Assembly (NCBI GenBank): GCA_947396885.1
Contig: OX377201.1
Span: 65,942,983-66,006,982, forward strand
From: Heligmosomoides polygyrus polygyrus
Lineage: Eukaryota; Nematoda; Chromadorea; Rhabditida; Heligmosomidae
DNA: 64,000 nt
Direction: 5' to 3'
Positions 1 through 12,857 of the stretch are shown here, piece by piece (within the stretch, counting starts at the first letter, position 1; each line of letters begins with the position of its first letter). Below the pieces are notes generated by a model, which worked only from the letters and a program-made list of their open reading frames with translations, had not been told where the DNA came from and did not search any database. The position numbers and the translations under genes were made by a program.

Positions 1-1659
1 GAATCCCGACTTCGGAACGCGTCTGAGCGCTCGAGCGTCTCACGCATCCATCGTCCGAAGCACACAGCCGTGACGACGACGTGTTCGCACGACAATCCGT
101 GGCCATCGCGAACTGCATCTAACGAATCACGTCCTTTACTTGGATTCCTTGAAATAGCCGAGGAGTCTTGCTCGTGTGGCTTTCTTCGAGGAAGATTATG
201 CTCTCAGTTCTGATCGGAGAGACAGCTTGTCATTTAGGTGCCGTTACGAGAGAATTGCTCGCATTCAGTCTTCCGTGGAGGAACAACCCACAAGCCTACG
301 ATAAAAGCACTGATGATGAAGTTTCCTGACATGTTGCATGGAAGGACATATTTGGAGAAAGTTGTAGTTGTCCCCGATGTTTAAATTCAGCCAGGTTCAG
401 CAGAGCCCGTTTTACTCGATTAAACAGTGTTCCGATTAGCGCGCACTCAAGGGGCGGGAAGGGATATACTATATTTTTGATTCTCTAGAGTTGAAACAAG
501 TGTCTACTGGACTGGCTCGACCTGCTAGACCTTCCAAAGCCCGATGCCGGAATGCTTTCCAACTTCTCACAAATGCATTCCATAAGAACGCAACAAAATT
601 AGCTTTCCAATGGCAACTGTTTCCCGCAAAACAGTTTGCAGTGCATGTATTCTATACTGACCACGTCGAGCTTGAAAGATTTGCTCCAAGAGAGCAAACG
701 AGTCGCGCTGAAGGCTACGTCCGTTCAACAGGATGGGGGGATGTGTCACGGAGTGTGAGGTTCGAAGTGCCATCTACCAATGATCACGTCTTACGGAGTA
801 GAGAGTTGCAGGGCGGCTTCTGCAGCTGCGACGAACCGTGTAGTCATTAAACGGCATCAGTGATCCCAAAAATAGATCCCGCTTCTTGAAATTGAAGGAT
901 GATTCTTACGAGAGGGACACACGCCACCTGATCTTGCGCCCAGCCTGATGGAGTTTCTATGCCGCTAGGGTGGGTGGTAAACTGGCACATTTTCAGGGAA
1001 GAGTAGGAATACGATGCGTTTTCCTACAGGTCATCGCGAGCCAAAATTAGCCGCCTATAGACAGTAATAGAGCGTGCATATGCGTTGGGTATCCCAAGCA
1101 CGGGCAAATAACGATTACCTTTAAGCTTCTATTCCCATTACTGCTTCACGTGTAAACTTTTTTCGGCTCAATCGCTACCACAGATCAGCAATCCCGAGGT
1201 GAAGTCAAAACGGCAGATTCTTGAGCTTGGACTCCGAAGATGAACAGCTTCCGCACAAGAGGCTGTTAAAATCAAGTAGCACAGCATTGTTGAATTAAAT
1301 GTGAGACTATTGGTGGAGGCCACACGTATTCCTAGAGCTCTTATATTCCGAAAATTCTACGTTATAGCAAAGACTACAACATCAACCCATATGAAGCTCC
1401 TATTAGTTACCACTCCGTGCACAATGGATTATGAACCCGCGAAAAAGAAGCAAAGCGAATAGAGAGAAAAGTATGTCTCACGGCTCTCACAGCTCTCTCC
1501 TACCAGAGCTGTAGACCAAAGGTGTTGGTAGTATTAGGCCGGACCGAAAGTTTCCGCCGTTTTAGTACCATAGGTGCTCAAGCATTTGCTTATGCTTCTT
1601 GTTCCTCGACTCAATGGCAGATTTTTTGTCACTCTTTAGACAAAACACAAAGAGGATCA
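1..1659. other. No recognisable gene; unassigned sequence
   Basis: No exon, repeat end or RNA gene could be supported here. Open frames of 119 codons at 491-850 (plus) and 68 codons at 567-773 (minus) overlap each other and match no family I know. If the TRPA gene is intact, its missing N-terminal exons should lie here, elsewhere in the left 12.8 kb, or beyond the left edge. I searched for ankyrin-like codon patterns and saw none. Confidence 0.4.
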
Positions 1660-1945
1660 AGGATAAATGTCGGCGTCAGTCAATCCCTCTGCCGGCCACG
1701 CCTTCCACCTACACGCTATGTCATGGAGGCAATTCAACTGCGCATTTGTCCTATGCAGCGACTTACGGTGGCCAGTCGATGGAAAATTCAGTGCTCAATC
1801 CTTCCCAGACAGGTCTGATGCCAATCCACCGACGCCGGAGGAATCGAAAGACTGGTTGGCCTGGGCGAAAAGTCGGGACTTGGAACCTGGAATCAGGTGC
1901 GTGCTACAACGGGCGCTTCCTTCGGCTGCGCTACCACGCGTTCTG
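1660..1945 (-). repeat. tRNA-derived SINE, family 1, copy a
   Basis: This copy matches 62430-62735 over nearly its whole length, and 8720-8815 matches part of it in the other orientation. Read on the minus strand it begins near 1940 with a box A-like TAGCGCAG stretch. A box B-like GGTTCCAAG segment lies about 50 bases further on. That spacing is typical of a tRNA-related RNA polymerase III promoter. The body carries open frames only by chance. The AAAGGATAAA-like sequence at the low-coordinate end (1655-1665) fits a SINE tail. Family membership rests on the three internal copies; the parent tRNA was not identified. Confidence 0.6.
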
Positions 1946-2819
1946 AAGAAAATACAATTATAAGTTTAAAAAAAGTTAAGCATTGAATCTCGAAACCCTC
2001 ACTCTGTGGGCGAATTGGAACAAAATTTGAGCACAACCCCAGTGCGGAATTTTTAAGTAACTGCAAAATAGCAGCATAAGTTGTTTCAGATTGGGAATGC
2101 AGAACTATAACCTGCATAGATCCTACCTTGAATCTAACGATCTACTAGAAAGAAACTAGAACAAAATCCAACGGCATTCACCGCGAGGTGTTTTGCATGA
2201 AAAGGTAACCTGAAAACCACTCTTGTCCCTTAGGAAAAGGATGCATTTAGCTTGGTCTATACTACGATGTGTACAACGGTGCCAACCGCAGCCTTTTTTA
2301 TATGATACAATGAAGAGTTTATGGAAAAAGTAGCTGCGTAACGTGAAGATTGGTATATGCGTTGCAGCAAAAATGAGTTTGCAAAGAATTCGGACAGGAA
2401 CGAGACGTCATTACTGGGCCATGACAAATTCACAAGTGTCTTGTGAAGGTACCTGCTTCCTATGCCGCTCATTTCAGCATCTAGGAAATAGAGCAGGGAT
2501 CGCAGATGAACATCTGAGAGGAAAATATGAAATTATGTTGCGAATGTGCCCTACCGCGCTAAGCACATGTTAACCTCCTCACCCGGTGAAGCCCCAACCA
2601 TAAATAACACAACTTAAGGCCTTCAAAATTGTAATATTTCGGACTCATACCTCTACTTATGATCTTTAGATACGTCGCTTAGGCGGCATTACTTCTGTCG
2701 GATTTCTGAGAAGCCTCCATATGGGGAATCCGCCGTGAACAAATGAAGGTTAAACATCTTTCAAGAGCACATGAACTTCAACCACCCAATTAACCGCAAT
2801 TAGAAAATTCTTATTATTA

Positions 2820-3993
2820 GGCCGTTGCATATGAAATAGCGGATTTTTCTGCCTCAATTTCTGGTCCATTTTTCGTGGCTACGAATGTTCGCGTTTCGGT
2901 CACGGTATGCAGCTTCTGAAAGCGCAGGGTCTCCGCCTTCTTGCCATTTATAGCTTTTGTGACATAAGTGCCTCTTGCCGAGTTTTTGACGTCGTTTTTA
3001 CAGTATGAATCAACGTGATATTCGGGTGATCTACTTATGTGAATGGAAAAGTGAACTCGCGGCCCCGGCCGCAGCTCGTAACGTCAACGCGGCATTTGGG
3101 GAGGATTTCGCTAAGGAACGCATAGTTCGCCACTGGTCCCAAGTGATTCGATTTGGAGATGAAAGTCTCGAAGATGAAGAACGAGGTAGCCCGCCAACAC
3201 TCCTTAGCGGCACTAACTCAAAGCCATGGTGGGAACGGATCCGCGTCAAACTGTGAGAGGGCTAGCAAAGCAACTCGGCGTTGACGACAGCCCTACCAGT
3301 CGCCACTTAAATGGGAGCGGAAAAGTAAAGAAATTGGATGAATGGATCCCACACGAGCCGACCGTCGGGTCGTTGTCATTGTCGCTCTGCACAGTGGCTG
3401 GACAAGAATGAGATTTCAAGAAGATGCCGAAACCAAGCCTCTATCCAAAGAAGACCGTGGTAACCGTATTGTGGACAAGGACTGGTATAGTCTATTACAA
3501 GTTCTTGGAGACTGGAGAGACTATCAAGTACTGCGCCGAAATTGAAGTGCTGCCTCAGAAGTTGGTTGAAAAACGGCCGGCTTTGGTGATTCAAAGAGGC
3601 TCAATCCTACTGCATGACAAAGCGCTTCCGCACGTTTCAAAAAGTGTTGTCCAGAAATTGGATGAATTAGGATGCGAAACTCTGCCACATCCAGCGTGGT
3701 CACCTGTTGTGTTCCCTACCGATTATCATTTTTTCAAGTATTTATTTAGATCGTCATGTGGAGGATAAAAAATGCAGCAACCAAATCCATAGGGATGGGG
3801 GAGGCGTCGAAAATGACTTCATATGTTTTACTGTTTTTCGTAGTTCTGATTTTTACAAAGATGAAATGTGTAAGCTGTTGAAAAAGTGCATTAATTGTAA
3901 TGGTGCTTACGTCGATTAATAAAATGGCTTCTAAGCAAAGTTATGATCTGTCAGATTTTTCTGTCAAAATCGGCCACTTCATATGCAACGACC
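2820..3993 (+). mobile_element. Mariner element with both terminal repeats, degenerate
   Basis: TA target dinucleotides lie at 2818-2819 and 3994-3995. The terminal inverted repeats start GGCCGTTGCATATGAA on the left and, reversed, GGTCGTTGCATATGAA on the right. The 1174-bp length is normal for mariner, a cut-and-paste DNA transposon. The interior encodes a broken transposase on the plus strand (see 3005-3768). A piece of the same family, a left end only, occurs at 52817-52895. The element lies upstream of the visible TRPA exons. Confidence 0.88.
3005..3768 (+). pseudogene. Mariner transposase, frameshifted relic
   Basis: The N-terminal part (3005-3256) begins MNQRDIRVIYLCEWK and contains the helix-turn-helix-region motif FGDESLEDEERG. 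The frame then shifts: 3226-3365 carries TDPRQTVRGLAKQLGV and GKVKKLDEWIPHE, the usual linker before the catalytic domain. After a further shift, 3424-3768 holds the catalytic C-terminal part, with ILLHDKALPHVSK and FPTDYHFFKYLF. The normal third-motif pattern HDNARPH is HDKALPH here, and SPDLSPTDYHFF is SPVVFPTDYHFF, so catalysis is lost. A working protein would have about 340 residues. At least two frameshifts make this a pseudogene. Confidence 0.85.
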
Positions 3994-4179
3994 TAACAAT
4001 TGCACTTTTCCTTAGAGTTATGCCAGGCGTAACAGTTCTTCCGTGTCCGAATTATTAGGGTGTGACACACGGAATGTCGCTTCAGACCGAAAAGTTAAAT
4101 TCATACAGAGGAATTAAAACCAAACATAACTCGGTAACATATTCCACAATTATCAACAACCTTTCGTCAACGTGCACGG

Positions 4180-4585
4180 AAAGAATGGATCCCGTCTTTA
4201 AAGCAATGAGCTGGCCGCGAATCGAGGAAGTTGGTCACCCAAATCCGGATTTCGTCGTAGTCGGCGAAGTTCTGCCCAGCCAAGGCGTGCTGCATCGAGC
4301 GGAATATGTGGTAGCCGGATGGGGGCAATATCGGGGCTTTACAGCGGATGAGGCAAAGCGGTCCGTGAATAGTGACAATCCATGATAGGCGCTTGTCTTT
4401 CCGTGCTTTTCGACTTCAAGACTTTCGTCGCCGGCGGCAAGACGTTGAAACCACCGCTCGCGTTGTCTTTTGAAAGCGACATCTTTGCCAAATTCAGTCG
4501 CCTGTGAACGATGAGATTCCGCAGCGGATTTCTGCAATGTGAGCACGTAGAGCAGGCACGCGCGCACAATCATTTTCTGGTCCAT
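4180..4585 (-). pseudogene. Mariner transposase N-terminal fragment
   Basis: Read on the minus strand from 4585, the frame begins MDQKMIVRACLLYVL. It continues through AAESHRSQATEFGKD and RWFQRLAAGDESLEVEKHG, the DNA-binding N terminus of a mariner transposase. Beyond about residue 65 the frame loses similarity, though further mariner-like sequence can be read in shifted frames to about 4180. It differs from the 2820-3993 element and has the opposite orientation. Terminal repeats were not found, so this is a fragment. Confidence 0.65.
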
Positions 4586-4874
4586 TGTAGTCTGAAGATT
4601 ATAATTTCTGAGACCGATGAGAGTATAATGTAGGAAGAATAGGAAATGTAGAAGATGAAACGCCGTAAAAAATAATTTTAAGTGAGCTCACAACCGATGC
4701 GAATAACTGTGAAAAGAAGGCCACAATATATGCGTCATTCCTTGTGGGGCAACTTAATAATTTAAACTGAACGAAGACTAATAAATTGATCGTCTGAAGG
4801 GAAGAAGTTGAAAGCGGCGGAGATACAAGATCCCAACAATATCGACCATTGTCCTTCTAATCATAAATCTAGAA

Positions 4875-5940
4875 TACTGTGTTGTTGCAAAAGTAATTGC
4901 CGTTTTGGGTATGTTGAACAGTTTTGCAACATGAGTAATCTCCTTTTCAGCTATCTTGTGCAGACTATTTTGCAGGTAGCTATTCTCCTTTCAAATTGCA
5001 TTTTGTATCGCCTATGTTTATTTTCGACGTCATTGTAGGGTTTTCGAAAAATATGAACTGATACGTTTTTGAGTGATGATGCTCCACGAGTTCAAGCTTC
5101 AACTTTCTCGAGCTGAGGCAGTTCGTAATATTGCGATCGCATTCGGCCTGAATCGCCTTCTGAACGTACAGTGAGGTATCGTTTCGAAAAGTTCCCTTCT
5201 GAGATCTTAGCTTCGAGGACAAGGTTGGAGGATTCCGCTAGACGACGAAATTTTAAGAGCAGCCGTGAAGTCAAGCCCGGACGCAACTATCAGAAAAATA
5301 GCAGTAGATGGCCTTTTTCTGGTGCTAGAGTGTCAAGGCATCTGGCCTCAATAGACATGGTGAAGAAGAGGCAGAAGTGGGTACCCATGACTTGACGAGC
5401 AGCGCCTGACTGGCTCCAACACCTGTTCAAGCCTTCTTGTTCGTCTGAAAACAACACGTTCTTACGGTTGGATCGCATAAACCGACCCGATAACCGCGGA
5501 TGAGAAGTAAGCCTTGCATGATAGCAAAAAGTGAGGACATATCTGGGAGGATAACTCTTCCCCACCATAATTTTCTAAACCGGATCACCACCGTAAAAAG
5601 GCTGCGTTTACTGTTTGGAGACTGCTGTTTGATCATCTTCTTTGATCATCTACAGCATCTTACAACCCGGTAAATCAATCATACCAGCGTCTTACTATTG
5701 TCGCTTAGAAATTATGTTTGAAAGGTTGCGAAAGATGTGACTGGCAGTGATGAACGGAAAGGGTCCGTCCCGCTCTAGCACAACGCTTGGGACCATTCTT
5801 CGAAAGTAACCCGGCAGAAGTTATCGTAGTTAGGCATAGAGGTTCGCACTCGCCCTCCTTATTCTCCAGACCTCTCCCCAACTGACTCTCACTTTTTCCA
5901 AGCTCTCGATGCGAACCTGCAACAGCAGTAGCTTCATAAT
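4875..5940 (+). pseudogene. Decayed mariner element
   Basis: A left end resembling mariner repeats (GTTGCAAAAGTAATTGCCG near 4883) is followed by transposase-like segments in several frames. EAVRNIAIAFGLN is near 5113, a GDLSFEDKVGG-like piece is near 5205, and HDSKKRGHIWEDN with HHRKKAAFTVW lie near 5515-5620. PPYSPDLSPTDSHFFQAL is near 5850. The order of motifs is that of a mariner transposase from N to C terminus, but stops and frameshifts are frequent. The right end was not located; SINE family 2 begins soon after. The short open frames in either strand are by-products. Confidence 0.6.
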
Positions 5941-6019
5941 CTGGACCACCTCGAAACCGCCCTCCCAGAGTTCTTCGCTTCTTCGGATCTAGATCTTTAT
6001 TGTTAAAGGATGCTCGCTT

Positions 6020-6370
6020 TGCAAGATAAGGGTCTGAAGCGTATGCCTGAATGTCTGAGCGGTGGGAGTCATATCGGAAGGATCCTAAATTAGTATGAAT
6101 TTTTTTTGCCAAGTCGTTAAACTCAAGGATTAGGGGACCTTGAAGTTACAAAGGAATACGGCGCATCACGAGTTTGGGGATCTTATACGCCCGCGATGCC
6201 TCTGCTAACAAGCGGCTCGGAGCGCAGTGGATGGTGTGTTGCTTCATGCGAGGAAGGTCGGGGTTCGGTTTTTTTGCGCTGCTGCACTTTTACATTTCAA
6301 CTAATCGGTTGAGATTTCGGGGATTCTAACATCTATACCATTTTCAGACGTTTTTTGCCTAACTTTCCAG
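6020..6370 (+). repeat. tRNA-derived SINE, family 2, copy a
   Basis: The block matches the reverse complement of 7215-7565 closely. Related copies are at 16190-16400 (minus), 50220-50480 (plus) and 50990-51246 with 52447-52515 (minus, split). Near 6210-6275 it holds a tRNA-like pair of promoter boxes: GGAGCGCAGTGGA, then GGTCGGGGTTCGGTTT about 30 bases later. These resemble boxes A and B of an RNA polymerase III gene. The upstream part has a run of T followed by GCCAAGTCGTTAAA, which is shared by all copies. Confidence 0.6.
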
Positions 6371-6950
6371 CTGAATGCTGCGGTATTCAACATGATGATG
6401 TAAATGTTCAACTTCAGTGATACACAGGTACAAAGTGCATGAAGCAGCACTGGACACAAAACCGGTAGCGTATAAACAGGCTCTCACTGTTTGTTTCCAT
6501 ACACCCAAACCAATAACTTCAGGAAAAACAATCCTGCTCGGATTTTCAAAAAAGACCTGGATGTGACGTCGGAGGTGGTTAAAAGAAGAAACGAGGTCTG
6601 TGGATCCCGCAAGTTAACCTAAACGGCAGCGATACACACTTTCCCTCACCTTCGCTGTCACCTGGGTCTGCTGAAGGTTTTCTGAAGCCTAACACTCACA
6701 ATGCCTGGCGATGCTCGGGTGTTGATCCACCTGCTCACGCCGAAGTGTAGCTCACCTTTAGACAAGGAAACTTCGAGGGAAGAAATCAAGCTGGCCAAAC
6801 GGATAGCCAGCACACTCAAGGACTTTCAAGCACATCAACTTGAAGTTGACGAAGACATTGTGGTTAAAAACCGGTCAGTAAGAAACATGTCGCAAGAAAG
6901 GTACTCTCCACAGCGTATCACCTGTATCACCTGTGCTCGAGCTGGCGCCA

Positions 6951-7193
6951 TCAGCGTCTCCATTCGTCCCCGTCGTGTGCCAGAGTGGTCCAATGGATCC
7001 TCCTCGCTCGAGGGACACGAAGAGCGTCATATCGGTCGTTCAGAGCTTTCACGAAGAAGTCCGACCAACGCGTTGGTGGGCGTCCTGGTGTTCTCTTGAC
7101 ATCCCGCGGAATCCAGTCGATGATGGCTCTTGTCCAGCGGGTGTCTGCGAATCGCATTATGTGACCGGCCCACCTAATACGATTCGCAGACAC
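6951..7193 (-). pseudogene. 3' end of RTE-type retrotransposon ORF
   Basis: The 80-codon minus-strand frame reads [19 protein letters not shown], then [20 protein letters not shown]. This is the C-terminal segment that follows the reverse transcriptase in nematode RTE/BovB-like non-LTR elements. The same segment occurs in another relic at 54530-54740. No reverse transcriptase domain is attached, so this is a 5'-truncated insertion, as target-primed reverse transcription commonly leaves. It lies between the two inverted SINE family 2 copies. Confidence 0.75.
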
Positions 7194-7214
7194 TCCCCAT
7201 AGCGTACAGCTGGC

Positions 7215-7565
7215 AAATGCGCAGAAAACGTCTAAAAATCGGATAGACGTCAGAATTCCTCAAATCTCTACCAATCTGTTGAAATGCAAAAGTTCAGCAG
7301 CGCAGAAGAAACGAACCCCTGCCTTCCTCGCATCAAGCAACACACTTTCCACTGCGCTCCGAGCCGCTTGCCGGCAGACCCATCGCGGGCGTACAAGACC
7401 CCCAAACTCGTGATGCGCCGCATTCCATTGTAACTTCAAGGTTCCCTACTCCTTCGGTTTAACGGCTTGGCAAAAAAATAAACACATTTTATACTAATTG
7501 AGTGGTAGGGATTCTCCCTATATGACTTGCTCTCCCCGTTCAGATATACGCTTCAGACCCTCCCC
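7215..7565 (-). repeat. tRNA-derived SINE, family 2, copy b
   Basis: This is the inverted partner of 6020-6370, with the same tRNA-like boxes read on the minus strand near 7310-7375. The pair encloses the RTE 3' fragment. The stretch beginning at 7487 (ACTAATTGAGTGGTAG) corresponds to the uninterrupted form of the site where a mariner element inserted in the copy at 50990-52515. Confidence 0.6.
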
Positions 7566-7654
7566 TTGTTGGAGAAACATTATGGAAGTTGTGTTGCAGC
7601 GAATAGGTTTGTATTCTGGTGAATGAAGTTGCGCATGAGCCGAGTTATTACATT

Positions 7655-7735
7655 ATCAGACGTTCAGCGGCCAGCGGCCGCCAAACGTCTGGTTGGGGGC
7701 TTTGCCCCAAACCCCGAGAACGAAACAATCCCAAT
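7655..7735 (+). repeat. Short palindromic repeat, one of two copies
   Basis: About 80 bases, with GCGGCCAGCGGCCGC and AACGTCTGGTTGGGGGC followed by GCCCCAAACCCCGAGAA, can fold on themselves. The reverse complement recurs at 60935-61015. It looks like a small non-autonomous element or structured repeat of unknown class. It is followed by a run of 13 C residues at 7790-7802. Confidence 0.45.
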
Positions 7736-8719
7736 ATTCCTCCATCCAATACTTCTCCGAATCCCACAGTCACTTCTTCCTACATTTTTCCCCCCCCCCC
7801 CCTCCTCTCCCCGCTAATACTTCCTTACCGATGTGCTGGCAAAGAAACGGAGTGAGAGTCAAGCACGACCATGTGACACTGATTCCCGACCAGTGGAGGG
7901 CGTTAATGAACTCCGAAATTTCGTAAACCGTGAATCGTAAGAGGTGCCTGACTTATAGTGCATACGAAGTCTAGATTGGCTAATCGAAGGGAAATATGTT
8001 TTACAGGGTCGTTTTCAGCTCGAGCTGTAACTTTTCTAATTAAGCTGGAATCCACAAAAATCAATTAGCATTATTCAAATCGAGCTGGACAAGTTCTATG
8101 ACAAAAACGCTATCTACTAAGACACCCATACACGGTGCGCCAACAAAAAGCTTGCACGCTTGAACAATCAAAACATACACATAAAACACATAAACTATGG
8201 CTTTAGAAACAACTTCAACAAGTCAGAGTCTAAACCAATAAAAATCGTTCCATCCAAAACAAAAAATCATCGCTGACCAACTCGACGAAAACAGCATTTG
8301 CACAAAAATCCAACAAGCATCGCCTCTGGGTGAGCAAATGGTCCATTCCATTCCTATGGCACACCTGAAGTTTTAAGTCTTTCCACATTTTGAAGTGTAC
8401 CCAGGAGCATTTCTGTAGCAGACGGGAAGGAATTGTGTGACAATTAAAACATCATGACCACTTTTTGGACACTCAGGATTTTTAAAGTCAGACTTTCAAA
8501 CTTGAGATTACAAAAAGGTATTTTGTGTGACATTCTTTGGAAGTAGCGTAGGGAAGAAGAGTGTTGTTTGAATTGAAATGGGTTCAACTGATTCGTAAGT
8601 GAAAGGTGCGTTTTAAACATATAGAGAGGATTCATGGAAGAGAAGTCGGAGGAAGAACGACTGTCGCGCGAGTCGGAATAGAAGTTCTTGATTCGGATCT
8701 TAGGACAACCAACCAAGTT

Positions 8720-8815
8720 TTTCATGCTTCCTCGGTCGGTGAGTTGGTACCGGGCTTGTCTGGGAAGAATACAACACTGACCTTTACGTCGACTGGCCAC
8801 CGCAAGTCATTCTAT
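8720..8815 (+). repeat. SINE family 1, partial copy b
   Basis: The segment with TCGGTGAGTTGGTACCGGG, TTGTCTGGGAAG and CTGGCCACCGCAAG is the reverse complement of the centre of the copies at 1660-1945 and 62430-62735. The tRNA-like head is missing, so this is a truncated insertion. The sequence between 8000 and 8700 shows no gene or known repeat. Confidence 0.55.
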
Positions 8816-8859
8816 GGGTTAAACCAACACTCAAATAGCCTCTACGATATCCTATAAAA

Positions 8860-11800
8860 GTATAGTGAATGGCGCATCTCAAACAGGAACTGGCTAGCGT
8901 CGTGCTTTACCCTTCATCGTTTTTTGAAGGCATCCACAACTTCTGGAATGAAGGAAGCCGTTCGACGATACCAGCCAATTACTTTCGGCATTTACTTCGC
9001 CCGCAAGTTTGCTTGCACTTGTTAGATTTCGGAAAGTCCCAAATATCACATCACTAATCAATGACTGTTTGCATTCCCCAGTCCCACTCTCTATTAGCCT
9101 TGTGAAATCAAACCATTGAAAAACGACACCAAAAGCGTTAGAATCACTTCACTTTTTTGAAATATGTCAAAAGTTCTTCTTAGTTCGCACCTTGTATGCA
9201 AATACACCCCGCACCGTGACATCCAGTTATAATCAGATCTAAGCATGAGTGTTTTGCTCTTTCCAGCAGGTCAGCTGTTATTCCACAATCTGTCTGCAAT
9301 CAAGTCCAATATTCCTTGATGGCTTTGCATCAGTTACACTCGTGTGCATTGGAAAGGTCCGTTTAAAAAAGTGGTGGAAAAGTTAGAAGTTGGCTGTGCG
9401 GTGGTTGCAGCATAGAATACGGTTCAGAAGGTGATCATCTTCATTCCAGTGCAAGGGTAGTGTAGGGTTTTCATGTCTTTCTGTAGACTGGAACGAATGC
9501 TCTAAGGCTATTCGAATGCGAGATGTTGTGCTAGGGGTGAGCAGAAAAAAAAGGTTGGCCAGTTTCATTGCCAGGAATTAACTCGAGGCCTCTCCACAAA
9601 ACTGCGTTTCTCTGTCACGCAGCAGAACATAAAAAGGAAAGTAGGAAATGAGCTATGAGGGAAATCTTTAAAAGTGGGTACATCGTTATAACCCGAATTG
9701 TACCACGTTAGGTGGACGCCTGCCACCTCTGCACCGAAGATCAGATTTGCGAAAATTTACGATTTGCGACCCAAAATGTCGTAAATCGTAAATCGTCAAA
9801 AATTTGCCAAAAATCACCGTAAATCGTAAAATCGTATATCGTAATTACGCGCACCCCTGGTCCCGACTTATGTGTTACCACTTTGGCGCGACGTCTATGA
9901 CACTTCTGCACCCCGACACACGTGACACGACTTCTGTGACCCGTACTCATGAACCCGACGCACATTAGACGATATTGAGAGAAAATACATATCCCTCCTT
10001 ATTCCCCCTCTAGTGGTCCTCCTTTGCTGATCCCCTCTTCACTGGTTCTCCTACTACTGGTCCCCCTTACTCGGAATTTCGACATTGGGCGATATTGAGT
10101 GAAAATACTGGTTCACTTATGGCCTCCCCTGCCTCTAGTGGTCTCCCTTTGCTAATCCCCTCTTCACTGGTTCCCCTTACTCGGAATCCCTATGCAAGTT
10201 GGACGTCTTCAGCACGTGTTCTGAATCCCTACGCAAGTTGGACATCTGCGGCACGTCTTCTGAATCCCTACGCTCCGCACTTGGTCCTCATTCATACCAT
10301 GACGCGTTGTCCGCTGAATATATCGTAAACTTGGACGACTCGCCGCTAAGGATATAGTTCGCCGCCATTCGATGTTCGCAACATTTACCGAATCTTTAAT
10401 TCGAATTTTCACCGTCATGCTAGGACATAACCTATCTTTAAATGTGAATTTCTATAACGGTTTGTTGCAAGATGTCTCTCAGTTGTTGTCCCACGCTCTT
10501 CTTGGGACCATATACTAATTGATATTAACCATACGATATAAACCATAAGGTGTTTAAACATTCCCAATACACTGCGACGAGTTAAGAGATTAGTGAACCA
10601 ACTTCTGGTCGAGGCATAGTTGTTCTTAACAATACTTGTGTTTCAAGCCTGTTTATGTGAGCTTACTGTTGTTATTGATGTTCTAGTTTACGTTCACATG
10701 GCGGTATATCGTTATGGTGTTCATGTAATAAATAGTAATAACCATTCTTTGTCGTAACGTTAGTATCTTGCTAGTGTTTGGTAAGTAGCATATCCTATAT
10801 CACCTGTCGTCGTATCGTTTGCGGCAATGAAATATGGTCCTACTCAGCTTCATACAGGTGACTGTAAGAAGGCATCCAGACTTATCGATGGCTGCCACGT
10901 GTTGGGAAATATCGAGTACTAACCAATCTTTTATCCATCAGTTTCTATGATTGAAAACTGATCTGCCCTAAATTGAGGATGCATTTGTATTTATGAACCA
11001 CGTGAAGCGCTATATGCAGCTTCTGCAGACCTTGTACTTCGAGAAACTTACGACAGAACGTCAAGTACTACTGGTCGGTTTCATTGCGCGGGCTTTGCGG
11101 CTGAACGGCAATATGCCCTTGTTCATCTAGAGGCTAGGCTAGCATTTCCACTCTGCGCCTTTACTTATGTTGCGCACTGTAGTAGTTCTCACTGCTTCGC
11201 CCCATTTGTTCACAGTGCGTGATTGGTTCTGCCAGACTTCAGCTGGCTGCGCAAATTTATGCTGATTTTTCCGAAGCATGGCTGTTTGCCGAAGCTGTTT
11301 TGAGCCAGCAAGCACTCGTACTTATGTCCATTCTGATGCATAATTAGGGAGTCGTCCCCGGCTGCTGGGATCTGCAGAATTTGGTGTCCGAGTGTTTTTT
11401 CTTCGACATCGGTAAGGGCCAGCTATTGAAGGGTGATGTGGTCCGAAAAAGACAAAGATGCTCTGCAGAACACGTGTGACATAGTCGTCTAGAAGGAGTA
11501 GAAGAAGCAGTAATTTTTGTCCGTTGCATTCGTCAGGAGGACCTGGACTTCTTCTGCGTAGCTCCTTTCTGAGAAGTCCCTTCGTAGCGCAGGAGTGTCT
11601 TCTGGACAGCGATAAAGTCTATCCTACAGCCAAGTTTTCCTTAGCATCTTTTGGTGATAGATGCGTAGTGGTGATTCCACAATACATCCATCTTGTGAAG
11701 CTACTTAGCTAGCTGGAGTCGTTTCCACTTTGTCAGACAATGCTTGCCCCCTCAATGAGGAGCCCTCATCCGTAGTCGACTCGCTACTTCCGTGAGATTA

Positions 11801-12857
11801 CCACTGCTCTCAATTGGAGTAGAGACCTTTTGCGCTTTCTCTTAGTCGGGTGCAGGCACAATGGTCACCTCCTGCAGAGGCAATGGAATTGAACTAACAT
11901 CGACTCTAACTTGTCCCGCTTGCATTATGCACGATGCGGACTTTATCTTGGGATTCCTCACAAAAGCGGCTTTTCCAAAAAAAGCGTTTTATTTTCTGCT
12001 CAGCTACTTTTTTACTAGCTAAAGCGACCCGCTCTTCAAAAAATAAGAGCTGCATTCAGAATGGCATGATTTTCCGTTTCAGTTTCTACGCCTTGATTTT
12101 TTCGCATCATGGAACACAATATGTAGGTATCGAATTCGTGTACATTTTCAGTTTCTCAGATTCTATGTGGTGAAAGAAGTGGTAACCTATACGGTCAGTG
12201 TGGCCGCAGTTAGGGTATGTATTCCCGGTCGTTTTTGAGCACTTGGTGATGATAATATCGCTTCAAACCTAGCGACCTCCATTGGCTTGCTTGCTGCTTC
12301 TCCTTGGTTCGCACCTTTTCAAACCAGTTGTTGAACGCATTTTATGGACGGTTTTCTCAACACCGCACTTCAATGACCAACGGAGGTGATGCTTCTTTGG
12401 TGTAGGAGCCCTATTCTAGCAGAGATGTTAGTTGAGTCAAATTCAGAATAGGTCTATTGAGGTACATGAGGCGGCGCATCACATCAGCCTACTGAGTCTT
12501 ATACAAACTAAAATAAATCGTGGAATGGGTGTTGATTCATATTTCTCTGGACTCCAATGCTGCTACAGTAAACGTTATTTTTGCGATTTTTTCACCAGAA
12601 TTATTTTAGCATTATTTTACGAGATGCACAAGAGTTTATTTTTAAAAAGCGCATCAAAATGCGGTTTCTCTGCAGAACAAGCTGCTAGGGAATGTTGAGG
12701 TTCCGGCTTCCCCGTCCGGCCTCAAGATTTGGTGCAGCAGCACGAGTTGAGAGGCAATTCCCTGTCTAACCCTTCGCTCAGAACTCACTCTTCTTCTTTT
12801 TCTTTTTCCTCTTCTTATTCTTTTTTTTTTGACGAGAAAGAATGCGTGGCATTTTAG
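8860..12857. other. No gene found; short local repeats
   Basis: No exon could be supported in about 4 kb. Two things stand out. At 9740-9850 a short word like TACGATTTACG recurs in both orientations and ends in CGCGCACCCCTGG, which resembles a hAT-type terminus without a visible partner. At 10000-10275 low-copy tandem words (CCCTCTTCACTGGTTC, GAATCCCTACGCAAGTTGGA) repeat two to three times. The rest looks like unique, non-coding DNA. Confidence 0.4.

Noticed and set aside
5705..6112. 135-codon minus-strand frame
   Set aside because: It lies opposite a decayed mariner C-terminal region (PPYSPDLSPTDSHFF on the plus strand) and runs into SINE family 2, so it is a shadow.
9740..9857. hAT-type right end (CGCGCACCCCTGG) with TACGATTTACG repeats
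   Set aside because: No left end or target duplication was seen; noted only as local repeats.
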